Positions 34,982 through 45,123 of a DNA stretch of 64,000 nucleotides are shown one piece after another (the stretch's first letter is position 1; each line of letters opens with the position of its first letter). The position numbers were made by a program, and so were the translations under genes. The DNA comes from Drosophila miranda (taxonomy: Eukaryota; Arthropoda; Insecta; Diptera; Drosophilidae). The stretch is taken from the NCBI RefSeq assembly GCF_003369915.1, contig NC_046675.1:15624001-15688000 (forward strand). Reading direction: 5' to 3'. Below the pieces are notes generated by a model. It saw nothing but the letters and a program-made list of their open reading frames with translations, was not told where the DNA came from and made no database searches.

Positions 34982-37540
34982 CGATGGTTTAGAGCATTTT
35001 TAGGCATTTTTATCGTGACTTTCAGTTTCGGTTTTAAGACGCATTTAGACTAAGGCTAACTAGGTAAATGGCGAACAGAGCAACTTTGCAGAGCGAGTGA
35101 AGTAGTTTTACATATAGTACACAGATACACTGGAGAACACAGATACAATCGGACACGTGGTCGAGGCAAGGAGAAAAGATAAACGACAGATAAACTGGAC
35201 AGAACAGAACAGAAGCAGAAACAGTAATTCAAAAGTTAACAATACCTAAAAGACAAGAAATTATGCAAAAATGCGAATTGATTAAGACATATATTTAATG
35301 AGCGAGCGGAGGATCTATAGAGGTAGTAGGTATTAGAGGATGAGGAAAACGATGACGCTAAATAAGTACAGTAGGGCGATCATATTGTAGTTGCGATTAA
35401 CACGATTAGCGAGGCGCGCGTTTCAATAGCAGAAGAAATCGAAGGATGGAAAGAATAGGAAGGATGGAAAGCAACAAACAAATAATAGCTACATTTAAAT
35501 ATACTATATTATACACATAGCGAAATACGTATGGCGCATGGAGAGAGCGCAGGCCGACAGACGGACAGATGTGTAAAAAGCGAGAAGTAGAAGAAGTGGA
35601 AGTGCCGGAAGTACGATCATTTTCATAGCCACAAGAGACCGCAGACAAGGGGAAAACCAAACAAAAAACAAAATAATAAAGTTGTTGATTTTTATATTTG
35701 ATACGAGTAATATTTAGGTGAAGCATAAATTGAATTAATTATACAAAAAGCGAGACGATGAGCGTTAGCGCCAATAAATGAATACACATTCTCGCGAACC
35801 AAAATCGATAGATAAAACCAATACAGAATAGAGGCAGCAGCAACACACTAAAGGGCATAAAACAATAATAATTAACTACCTAATCATATGCGCATGACAT
35901 GACTCCTTATTTACACATTTTGTACGTACAATACAACAAATCTTCGACACTTGAAGCTACACAAAAATCAAACATACAACAAACAAAAAACGAAAAACAA
36001 GAACAAGAACCGCAGTGGCGAGAGGTGGAAAAATGCATAAATAAAAGAATTAGTGACTATCAAAACTGTATCTTCCAGCAAAGAGTAAAAGCGCAGAGTT
36101 AAATAATGCTAGATCGAGGAGTTTATATGCGAAGGAAATTAAATAAAGCATTCATTAGCGGCCCCAAAAATGGTAAATATTAAATGGTAAATGGATTCGA
36201 GAAACGGAAAAGGGTTGGAGATAAAACGGGATAAATTCAAAGATTTTTGTCTATTTAAGCACATTTTTATAAACATTTAAGGCGAACAAAATATTTATAA
36301 AAATGTATACGCTAAAGGGAACGATAATAATAAAATAAATTATACAAGAAACTAAACTAAAATGAACTAAACACAAATACAAATACAAATACAAATCGAG
36401 GAATCAATTTCAATTTAATTTCCTTTTCGCCAAACCAAGATTTGGCAATCGTTTACATCCAACTATTATTATATTATAGTGTTCATTTATTGTATTGTAA
36501 TTATTTTTATATTTATGTGTATATTTTAAGGTTTCGTTCAGTCAGTTTCCTCCGTTTTGGAGCTCTCAATCGATAGCAAATTCCCTAATGTTTCGTAAAG
36601 TAAAATGAATAAGTATTGGTTTCATAGCGCACGTACGTTTTGCAACAGAAAGCATTCGAAATTAAAGCAAATGGCTTAAATCAGCGAAGGAAACATAAAA
36701 CCGTTTAACGTAAAAACCATTTATAATAAACGTATGTAGGTGTTACGAATGCTAAATTAATAAAAAAAAAAAATAAATAAGTAATGAGTAAAACAGAAAG
36801 TAAATACAATTACCTTGAGGAAGTAAAACGTTGTTAAATTGTTGCATTAAAAGCGCATAATGATCAAGTAAATCCTAAGAAATAATTCGTATAAAAAAAC
36901 TTTAGTTTAAGTGTACAAATTTTGTTGTTGTATTGCATAAAACCAAATATAAAAAAAAGGAGGAAGAAACCCAGAAACAAACAATTCAATTAGTTAATAA
37001 ACAAAATCGGAATTTGTGTTTTAGCAATAAAAATTAAAAATAAATTAAAAAGGAAATAGTACTAAAGCAGAAAACTAATGAAAAACGCAAATAAAATGTT
37101 CGAGAAAGCAAGCCCAAATGAAACCTACCCCCAAGAAGAGATGTTTTAAACTAAAAAGCGTTTACTAAGGTAACACTAAAAGTTAAATTAAAACACCCCA
37201 AAAAGAGCAAATGTTAAATTTACAATTAAATCTAAAAGTAAGCCAGAAGGCAGGCAGGCCAGGAGCACACAGATGAATCCAAAAAGAATTCAAATCCGAA
37301 TCCGAGACCAGAAACAAAAACAGCAGTCAGAAATCAAATTCAGAATCTCAGACGCACTCATTGGCACCAAAACGTTGCGTCGTGCCAAATAACAGAAAAA
37401 ATAGTTGAAAAATAATAATAATACGCCAAAGAAACCAAAAATTTCAAATTAAAAGGAAACACCTACAAAAACAATTCCATGTTAACATTAAATATAAATA
37501 AAGGTAATTAAATAAATGAATAATAAAACCAATTGAATTT
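34982..37540 (+). other. Likely long 3'UTR of the CUB gene
   Basis: About 2.5 kb of AT-rich sequence lies before the convergent SCP2 gene. Multiple AATAAA signals occur (35675, 35773, about 36145 and several near 37.49-37.53 kb), suggesting alternative polyadenylation and long neuronal-type 3' UTRs. No other gene is seen here. The true cleavage sites cannot be read from sequence. Confidence 0.5.
35675..35680 (+). terminator. First candidate poly(A) signal of the CUB gene
   Basis: Canonical AATAAA about 695 nt after the CUB gene stop codon. A second follows at 35773-35778. Confidence 0.4.
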
Positions 37541-37634
37541 CAAAACGTTGAAACAATTTTTCCAATTACTGAGATGGGTGGAGGGTTAACAGGGTTTACC
37601 TTTTATTCAAAAGAAAATGTTTATTTTGCAGTAA

Positions 37635-37640
37635 TTTATT
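37635..37640 (-). terminator. Candidate poly(A) signal of the SCP2 gene
   Basis: AATAAA on the minus strand, about 115 nt past the SCP2 stop codon, with a second copy at 37620-37625. Confidence 0.6.
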
Positions 37641-37754
37641 TTGTTACAATCCTTGGCGGCCGGAACAGTGCTACGATTATTTTTAAATGAATACAAAAAC
37701 GCATTTATATATCTACATATATGTGATTGTAGGTGTACGTTTATCAGATATACT

Positions 37755-38145
37755 TCAGTTCTGGGAATTTATACGAAATTTCTCCAACATTTTCTTGATT
37801 GCCTCTTCATCGCCCTCGATTTTTGCCTTGTCCTGCTGTAAAATCTCCTGGAAAGTCTTCTGTTTGGTGCCGACCAGATAGAAATCCTCATCGGATATAG
37901 TAACCTGTCCATCGGCACTGGCTGCACTGCCCTCGTAGATGTTCAATGCTTTGAAATCAAAGACTACAGTGAGACGGTCATCGGTGGTCTGACCAATGGT
38001 CCAGCACTCACTCACCCATGCTCTTGATTAGCTTGCCGTCGGCATCGGTGAAGTTGAACTGAAACGTGTTGACCACAGTGCGGCGGCCAGGGTCCGACTC
38101 CTTCAGCTTGTTGCGTATTTTATCAATGATCTCGTCGCTCTTCAT
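37755..38145 (-). CDS. SCP2 sterol/lipid-binding domain protein
   Basis: Two exons, 38145-38016 and 37963-37755, are joined across a 52-nt intron (GTGAGT...CTCACTGTAG) to give 112 aa. The protein starts MKSDEIIDKIRNKLKE and is a single SCP2 fold. Recognisable landmarks are NTFQFNFTDADGK, then VFDFKALNIYEG, then the ISDEDF motif and the lipid-pocket helix TFQEILQQDKAKIEGDEE. Proteins of this family bind fatty acids, acyl-CoA or sterols. Stand-alone forms of 110-130 aa are usual in flies. It ends FRINSQN, so no clear AKL-type peroxisomal signal is present and a cytosolic location is likely. It is convergent with the CUB gene and tandem with Smu1. Without splicing, the frame meets a stop at the exon junction. 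Confidence 0.88.
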
Positions 38146-38482
38146 GCTGACTGGCACTGGGACGGGGGCTGTCAAGTGAACCCGTTGAGTGTGGTTGCTC
38201 GACTAATTTAAGTGCTGAGCCAGCAATTGAAGCAAGCTCTGTGCTCTGCGGATTAGGGCCCTGGGAGACGGCTGCGCTCGTTGTCGCTTTGCATAATGCT
38301 TAATTAAAGTCAATTTGTTTCATATGGAGACACGATTGAAGATATTGATGTGGGGGAAGGGCAGGGCAAGAGAAAATCCAAGAAAACACCTCGAAACTTA
38401 AAGTAATCGTAATCGGGGGCAGTAGGTGTATTTCTGGAACTAAAACTAGGTACGAAAGTCAATTGGCAAACACTTAGGTGAT

Positions 38483-40255
38483 CTATGGCTTCCAAAGCTT
38501 CAGCAGTCCATCCTCGCTGTAGCTGGCCAGAAGATTCTGGTGCGGATGATGGGACAGGCCAATGACATCTTTTTCATGAACCTGTTAAATAAAAGTATTT
38601 ACCAGAGACCAGCAATGAGTGTAATGTCAGTAAAAACTCACGTTCAAAGTACGTTCCAGTTTACCCGAGGAGACGGAGAAACAGTAGAGCACCTGATCCT
38701 CGCCAGCACAGTAGATGAACTCGCCGCGCGGCGAAAGAGTAGCCGAGATAAAGGCTCCACCCTCGCGCTTACCTGACGAGAATGATCGCACAATCTGGCC
38801 CTGCATGTTCATGATTACCACTGTGTTCGATCTGTTGCAAACAATGAAGTGCTCGGGATTCTTGGGCAGGATGAGGACAGTGTTGACCGCCAGCTCATTG
38901 CCCAGCGGTTTGTAGGTGGCGACGCACTCTGTGGTTTTGAGGGACCACACCTTGACCGTGCCATCGGAGGAAGCGCTGAGTACGCTGTGGCCGTCGGGCG
39001 TGAATGTGGCCTCGTTGACAAAGGATGAGTGGCCTTTGAACTCTTTGAGCATCTTGCCTGACTTCAGGCCGTGCAGTCGCACCGTGTAGTCAAAGGAGGC
39101 ACTCAGCACTTGGCTGTTATCGCGGGAGAACTGCAGGCAGGTAATGCCCTTGGTGTGGGCCTTCTCAAATTTTCGCAGGCATTGGCCGGTGATGATGCGC
39201 CACACTTTGATCTGGCCATCCTGGGCACCAGAGGCCACCATTTCAGAATCGCGCGAGAAATTCAGGGCTAGAACCGCCTGCTCCATCATCATGAACTGGT
39301 CCTGGGCCTGGTACTTCAAATCCTTTCGCACTTTGCCAGTCGTGAAGTTCCATACCTCCAGGAACCCGTCGACACTTCCGGTTATCAAGTACTGCCCATC
39401 TGGCGAGAACTGAGCGCACTCCACGTGCGACTTTTGTCCGAACTTGATCTGCCGGAACAGCTGTGTGGGATACATTTCCTCCTCCTGATCTTTCATGGCC
39501 GCCTTGCCGCGGAACAAATCGATCGTGGTACCAGGAGGAAGGAGTCCCTGATGCTGTTGCCATTTTAGGGCTTGGCCCAGCAAGGCCAAGAGCCTGGACG
39601 AGGGCACCACATGCACCTCACCGCTCAGCTCTTGTGAGATGGCTGTGCGGCGCTTCTCCTTGCTGCTGCCTTCCGCATACGCTTCACGGGGATCGAAGTA
39701 TGCACGCTGCAACATGTTTTCTGCGAAAGATCCGCACTTGAACGTTTATCCAAGGAGCCCAAATCCAATACAATACCTAAATGAATGTACCGCTCGGGCT
39801 CTTGCTGCTTCAACATGCTCATGGGATCCGTTTGCCGCAACAGGGAACGGGCTGCGCCCAGCTCCCGCAGTTCTATCAGCTCCAGCACGATTTGCTCATA
39901 GAGATTGAGCAGTTTCTTGTCGGGCAGCTTCAGCGATTGCGTCACCTTCAGCACCGTGTCCCAGTGGCCATTGGATATGTCCTGGACGAAACCATCGACG
40001 CTGTCCACTGTGTTTAGGGAGACACCCGTTTCCTCCTGTGGTGGGGAAAACTAGATTGCTTAAATTTGTCTGAGGAGGGCGGTTGGACTCACTTGCAGGG
40101 TCTGCAGCGTCTTCATAAGATTTGACTCCTTCAGGTACTGCTGGATAAGCCGAATCACGCTGTTGGGGGGGGTGGATGGAAGGAAAATTACACATGCAGG
40201 ACACGCTGGGGCACCTTTTATGTACTCACTCGGCTGATTCGATTTCTATAGACAT
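38483..40255 (-). CDS. Smu1: Smu1, WD40-repeat spliceosome factor
   Basis: Five coding exons (40255-40230, 40159-40093, 40035-39777, 39720-38642, 38581-38483) give 509 aa, close to the ~513 aa of animal SMU1. The N-terminus holds a LisH/CTLH region ([36 protein letters not shown]). A conserved linker ([26 protein letters not shown]) follows, then a seven-bladed WD40 propeller with repeats such as [39 protein letters not shown] and a final [16 protein letters not shown]1 works with RED/IK in the B complex to activate the spliceosome and helps process short introns. The gene lies head-to-head with dnk, separated by about 0.7 kb that holds a DRE. Confidence 0.97.
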
Positions 40256-40425
40256 GCTGTAGAAGGAAAGATGTACGCTTAAAATATCTTTTTCTTATTT
40301 ATTTACAATTTTCTTAAAATATTGACAAAAATGCGTCTTCTTGGAGATGACAATTGCGGGCGATAATTTCGCCGGCCAAACAGCTGTAAGTAATCGGAAT
40401 TTGAAGCAATAGTTCAAAGTATGTG

Positions 40426-40433
40426 TATCGATA
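40426..40433. promoter_or_regulatory. DRE (TATCGATA) between Smu1 and dnk
   Basis: A palindromic TATCGATA, the DREF-binding core common in Drosophila housekeeping promoters, lies about 170 bp upstream of the Smu1 start codon and 540 bp upstream of dnk. Smu1 is the nearer target. Confidence 0.6.
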
Positions 40434-40970
40434 AGTCAGCTGTTTTCTTTCAATAAAGTCTCCATGAGCAAATGCATTTATTGTGAAATACCGTGTCCTT
40501 TTAAAATAAAAAACGAGTTTTCTTCATGCTGCTGGCATTTAAGTATCTGCATTATATAGATGCTTCTGTATCCAGTCATCGGATGTAGGAGATCATCTGT
40601 ACATCATTGCCATTCCCTACTTATATACCATTACAATGAAAATTATCCAGTATATTGGTAATTAAAACTAGCCTGTAAATCAATTCCTTAAGCTAAGATT
40701 TATTTTAGACCACGACCCACAGCTACCCCTACCCCTTTTCCACCTTTAACCAGCCCAGGTGTTGATGGCAACGAAAACAAACAATACAATGTTTTTTCCC
40801 GCGCTTTTTTCGGCGGCAAATAACGAGATCATCTCTGTTGGTGGTTAGTTTTACTCGACCAGACCTACAGTACAGTGCTCTTTCTTGGCGCTAGTCGGAA
40901 CACAAAAAAAACCATCACATTTGACTACATTCCCGATTGTTTTTCACGTCCAGATCGCTGTTTATCTGCC

Positions 40971-41854
40971 ATGATGTCCGTAGCAGCAGCCAGCTCGAGG
41001 CAGGGCAAAAAGTTCGCCGAGGGCACGCAGCCTTTCACGGTGCTGATCGAGGGCAACATCGGCAGCGGCAAGACCACGTATTTGAACCACTTTGAGAAGT
41101 ACAGGGACGAGATCTGCCTGCTCACTGAGCCTGTGGAGAAGTGGCGCAACGTAAACGGTGTGAATCTGCTGGAGCGGATGTACAAGGAACCCAAGAAGTG
41201 GGCAATGCCCTTTCAGTCTTATGTCACGCTAACCATGCTGCAGGCACACACAGCGCCCACCGACAAGAAGCTAAAAATAATGGAGCGCTCCATTTTTAGC
41301 TCCCGGTAAGGCCCCACCCCCTTCCTACTCTGTTCAGAATCCGGTTTTAACATTCTACAATTAGGTACTGCTTTGTGGAGAACATGTACCGCAATGGTTC
41401 GCTGGAGACGGGCATGTACAACACTCTGCAGGAATGGTACAAGTTCATTGAAGAGTCCATACATGTTCAGGCCGATCTCATTATCTACTTGCGAACGTCC
41501 CCGGAAGTGGCGCATGAACGCATTCGACAACGTGCCCGCTCCGAAGAGAGCTGTGTGCCGCTCAAGTATCTCCAGGAGCTGCACGAACTGCACGAGGATT
41601 GGCTAATACATAACCGCCGGAATCAGGCCTGCAAGGTTAGTACTCGATCGTCTCCAGAGATGCACAGGAATTCCTCAAATTAAGCTGTATTTTTGATGTT
41701 TCAGGTGTTGGTGCTGGACGCCGACTTGACTCTGGAGAACATTAGCAGCGAGTACCAGCGTTCGGAGACGAGTATATTCGATGCTATCTCGGGCACGCAT
41801 CAGCCGCCTCAAGTGCTGATCTCGCCCAGCAAACGCCAACGAATGTCCAGATAA
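40971..41854 (+). CDS. dnk: Deoxynucleoside kinase dNK
   Basis: Three exons (40971-41305, 41365-41635, 41705-41854) give 251 aa, against 250 aa in D. melanogaster dNK. Landmarks are the P-loop IEGNIGSGKTT, TEPVEKW, the ERS motif (IMERSIFS), the LID arginines (ERIRQRARSEE) and the C-terminal SPSKRQR, a basic nuclear-localisation-like end. The enzyme phosphorylates all four deoxynucleosides using ATP, feeding the dNTP salvage pathway, and is known for broad specificity and high turnover. Two ATGs are adjacent (40971 and 40974), so the start may be one residue later. Frame upstream to 40875 is open but lacks an ATG. It is convergent with snRNP-U1-C. Confidence 0.97.
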
Positions 41855-42056
41855 CCAATGATCAGCTCTGATCGGTGATTTTATCACCTAGTACCTAATT
41901 TTCTTTAGTAATGACGATGTTGTCAGGCAATGGAAAGGAAATCCCCAATATAACTTAATAGAACACTTGAATCCTATCATAAACACCTACTATAACAATT
42001 ATAATCACGTTATATTCTAACCTCCTACTATAGCACATATGTAAGTCCAAAAGTGT

Positions 42057-42062
42057 AATAAA
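42057..42062 (+). terminator. Poly(A) signal of dnk
   Basis: Canonical AATAAA about 200 nt past the dnk stop codon. Confidence 0.75.
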
Positions 42063-42158
42063 AGCGTATATGTCTATTTTAAATTAATTTTGTATCATTT
42101 CGATCTGTGGCAAAATTACACGGTTTATGTTTCGTGTAAAAGTACATTTTAATATGTA

Positions 42159-42164
42159 TTTATT
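42159..42164 (-). terminator. Poly(A) signal of snRNP-U1-C
   Basis: Canonical AATAAA on the minus strand, about 85 nt past the U1-C stop. It lies only about 100 bp from the dnk signal, so the two convergent transcripts end almost back to back. Confidence 0.7.
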
Positions 42165-42249
42165 TTGTATTTGCAATTGAGGTTACTTATGCTCTAGTTC
42201 TTAATTAATGCCGATGATCTTGATTGTTCTCTGGCAGGTCGCGTTTTTG

Positions 42250-42690
42250 TCACTTTGGTCCATTCATGATGGGCGGACGGACACCCGGGATGGTGCCCAG
42301 CGGCGGTGGCGGTCCCATCATGGCCATGGGATTCATAATGGGCGGCGGACGCATTCCAGTCATCATGGGGTTCATCATAGGCGGCATAAACGGCATGCCA
42401 GGCATACCAGGACGCGGCGGCGCACCCATGTTGGGCGGCGGGATGGACACGCCAGATGGCTTGGGCGGCGCCGATGAGGGTCCGCCAGCAAAAGGATTGT
42501 TCGTTATCTTGCCGGCCTTGAATGCCGCCGTGGTGGCATCAATCAGATGCTGGGCCTGCTCCTCCATCCACTTCTGGTAGTAGAACTTCACATTGTCGCG
42601 ATGCTTGCGGCCCGTGCAGTGTGTTTTGCGCACCGAGGGCGAGTCGTGTGTCAGGTAGGTGTCACAATAGTCGCAGTAATACTTCGGCAT
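42250..42690 (-). CDS. snRNP-U1-C: U1 small nuclear ribonucleoprotein C
   Basis: An intronless reading frame of 146 aa, the usual length for fly U1-C. The N-terminus is the U1-C zinc finger [17 protein letters not shown]...HCTGRKH, with C6, C9, H24 and H30 as metal ligands. It is followed by the helix [17 protein letters not shown]. The remainder is the typical Pro/Met/Gly-rich tail. U1-C stabilises base pairing between U1 snRNA and the 5' splice site. The frame stays open a little upstream of the chosen ATG, but the family always starts MPK(F/Y)YCDYC. A Motif-1 and a DRE lie immediately upstream. Confidence 0.97.
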   Translation of the reverse strand: MPKYYCDYCDTYLTHDSPSVRKTHCTGRKHRDNVKFYYQKWMEEQAQHLIDATTAAFKAGKITNNPFAGGPSSAPPKPSGVSIPPPNMGAPPRPGMPGMPFMPPMMNPMMTGMRPPPIMNPMAMMGPPPPLGTIPGVRPPIMNGPK

Positions 42691-42775
42691 GCTGCTGCTT
42701 AGTTTGCAAACCAATTTTTTCTTTGGTTTATTCTATTTTACAGCGAAAATGCTTTATTTATTTCTAATTTTAAGA

Positions 42776-42785
42776 AGTGTGACCG
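42776..42785 (-). promoter_or_regulatory. Ohler Motif 1 of the snRNP-U1-C promoter
   Basis: On the minus strand the sequence reads CGGTCACACT, matching the YGGTCACACTR Motif 1 of TATA-less fly housekeeping promoters. It lies about 90 bp upstream of the U1-C ATG, so transcription likely starts here. Confidence 0.75.
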
Positions 42786-42813
42786 TATGTGGGCAGGGCT
42801 GTCAAAAAGAAGC

Positions 42814-42821
42814 TATCGATA
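42814..42821. promoter_or_regulatory. DRE (TATCGATA) upstream of snRNP-U1-C
   Basis: A perfect TATCGATA lies 29 bp upstream of Motif 1 relative to the U1-C gene. The Motif 1/DRE pair is the standard combination for constitutively expressed fly genes. Confidence 0.7.
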
Positions 42822-43059
42822 GAAGGTGTAAATTAAATTCGTGTGGTTACACTGCCCCAAAAATATCGGGTAATCCTGATCTACCTTCTTGGCCGTTTTA
42901 TTTTAAATTTAAAAAAGCAAAAAATTGAAAAGAATGTGAAAATAAGAAAATCCTAACGATCTACCAGAGTCGAATGGTTTTTTATACGTTTTTTGATTTG
43001 AAATGAGCCGAAATTTATGTGTGTGCTGTTTTGTTCAATTATTCCTCTTCGTTGATTGC

Positions 43060-43715
43060 ATCTATTGATAGTGAACTACAATTGAAAAATGGTATGTTTG
43101 ATCAATTTTATCAATCTATTAAATTTCATTTTCAGTGGTATATTTGAGAACATTGGGTATAGAAACTTCCATATGCAGGTTTTTTTTTTAAGGATTTTAG
43201 TTAGACGGCATTATTCAACGGATTCTTTAAATTGATCAATAGGAACGACTATCCTCTTTCGTGACCAATATAAGCAAGTATTTAGAATAAACCAGTTAAG
43301 TAAAAAATTGATTCATTAATCGTATAAAATTATGTGGGGATGGTGAATTGTTTCATCTAGCTAATAATATTCGACGGAATATAAAAATTGAACAATAGGA
43401 ACGACTATCCTCTTTCGTTTTTCTTGTTTGACCATTTTCGCTAAAACCTCTTTATACGCAAAATGCAATAAAAGCAAGTGTTTAAAATAAACCAGTCAAT
43501 TAGAAATTAGATTCACTAATCAGATAAAATTACTTGGGCATGGCTTAATGTTCTATATAGCTAGTAATATTCCGCGGAATATCAAAAACGAGGAATATGT
43601 AAAATAGATCTTGAATTCGCCAGTATTTTTACGGTATATTTTTAAAATGAGACGGTTTATTTTGGTATATTTCTGAGGGTCGATAGTGAACTACAATCGA
43701 AAAATGTCTATGCGT
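43060..43715. repeat. Diverged direct-repeat cluster between U1-C and gukh
   Basis: An AGGAACGACTATCCTCTTTCG element occurs at 43241 and 43397 within units of ~156 bp. The units also share AATAAACCAGT and a TATTC-ACGGAAT-like junction. An outer pair with GATAGTGAACTACAAT-GAAAAATG flanks them near 43070 and 43682. The block is AT-rich with no coding capacity. It may be an old transposon remnant or a regulatory tandem array. Confidence 0.7.
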
Positions 43716-43719
43716 CGAT

Positions 43720-44474
43720 AGTAATATCGAGGGTAGTGTAGCTCTAGCACCATCCTGGCTCATCGCTAATCGGCTGTTTTTTTTGACCCGGCAAACGAGC
43801 AAGACGTGCGCGCGGTTTGTTATCGTTCTTGATTTCGTCCACACCTTTTGAAAGCTGCGAATGAACGGGGAACACGCGTACCGGCAATAAAAGCGGCGGC
43901 AGCAAAACAGAGTAGAGCCATAAAAGCGTAATTATTACAAAATCGTGTTCGGCGTGTAAATTGGTTGGTGTTGGTGTCGGGTTTTGTCGGTTCAGGCCAC
44001 GTTAATGCATAATGCGGTGTAAAGTGCAGAGCATAAACCAGTTCACAGTGTCGCCCCAAACGCCGGTCCCGGCTTGCTTTCAATTAAACCAGTGCCAGGC
44101 AGCAGCAGCAGCAGCGTCGCCCCAAGCGACCAACTAGTTTGTGTGCGTGTGTGCAGCCAGCAGCCACAGAAAACGGCCAAAAGCAAAGGAATTTATGCGG
44201 CGGCCGAGAGCCGAAAACAGACAACAATAGGTAAAGGAGGAGACGGAATCTGAAGCTGCAGAGGATTCAAGCCCAGAAGTTGTTTGACCAGTTTCTCTGT
44301 CTGTGCCAGTGTGAGTTTGTGTCTCTCTCGCTCTTTGTTTTTGGCTAAAAGGCAGACGCAGAGATAGTGTTTGTGTGGTATGAATCTAGTGCCCGATCCG
44401 TACGTGAGCAGTGCCCCAAGTCAATGAGGAGGAGGAGCAGCAGCTAGTGAAGCCAGCATCCAAGCAGCCAAGAG
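43720..44474 (+). other. Promoter and 5'UTR of gukh
   Basis: Base composition rises after about 43.75 kb (CGTGCGCGCGG) and the stretch to the gukh ATG reads as a leader. There is no TATA box, and I could not fix the start site. Possible donor-like GGTAAAGG sites mean an intron within the leader cannot be excluded. A short uORF ends 47 nt before the main ATG. Confidence 0.5.
44380..44427 (+). CDS. 15-codon uORF in the gukh leader
   Basis: An ATG followed by 14 more codons and a TGA ends 47 nt before the gukh start codon and lies in a different frame. It begins MNLVPDPYVSS. It could dampen translation or make start choice conditional. Conservation is unknown. Confidence 0.4.
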   Translation: MNLVPDPYVSSAPSQ

Positions 44475-45123
44475 ATGCCCTTTGTACAGCGCGTGGTGCA
44501 ACCCGTAAATGTGGCCCAGGCGACGGCCGCCAGCCTTGGACATGCCTCCACCCGCTTCCACTGTGCGCCCGGCAAGTGCAAAAACAACAACTGCATCAAC
44601 AAGCAGTCGCCAGAGGCGGGAACGGATGTCGCCGACTGCCGGGCCACCTCGCCCACCTCGCCCTCGCTGACCAGAGTCCTGGTGCATGTGAACGGGGATG
44701 GGGAGGACGGAGCCGGTCAGCCCCACCCACCAGCGGCCCTGCCCATGAAGAAGCTGAAGCAGCACGTCGAATTCCTCTCGACCTCGCCGACGCACGGCCC
44801 GAGTCGTGCCTCCCAGTCGTTGCCCAATTCGCGGCACCCCAGCCAGCAGCGTCCGACGATGGCGCGGAACGCCAGCGCCCCACATTCACCCACCGCCGGC
44901 TCCTCGAAAGTCGTCTCCGGCCACGAGTTCGACTCCATCAGCAACATAACCCTGAGCAATGCCCTGCGGCAGCTGGCCAGCCTGGTGCTCATCGCCAGCG
45001 ACATCTTCGACGATCTGCAGCGGGACCTGCAGTCGGTGGGCGAGCGGGCCGGGCGGGTCCAGCGCAAGATAGCGGCCGTGGAGCGGCGCGTTTGTGCCTA
45101 CGATCCGAAAATGGTCACAGTTC
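44475..45123 (+). CDS. gukh: GUK-holder / Nance-Horan syndrome protein homologue, first coding exon (partial)
   Basis: This is a 649-nt exon ending in a phase-1 donor (GTAAGT at 45124). It encodes 216 residues starting MPFVQRVVQP, like the MPFAKRIVEP start of vertebrate NHS. After a low-complexity Ser/Pro/Ala region comes the WAVE-homology-like helix region: SNITLSNALRQLASLVLIAS, then DIFDDLQRDLQSVGERAG, then AAVERRVCAYDPKMVTV. This matches the NHS segment that ends DPKQEAVPVS and then continues in the next exon. Fly GUK-holder binds the guanylate-kinase domain of Discs-large and Scribble at synapses, and NHS proteins regulate actin. The rest of the gene lies beyond a very long first intron, outside the window. 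The GTG-started frame overlapping this exon is a shadow. Confidence 0.85.

Noticed and set aside
38627..38641. Smu1 ending in VSFY after the WD40 exon
   Set aside because: These residues come from reading into the GTGAGT intron. Splicing to 38581 restores the conserved [11 protein letters not shown] end.
40875..40970. N-terminal extension of dnk by 32 codons
   Set aside because: The upstream start would be GTG, not ATG, and known fly dNK begins close to the ATG pair at 40971.
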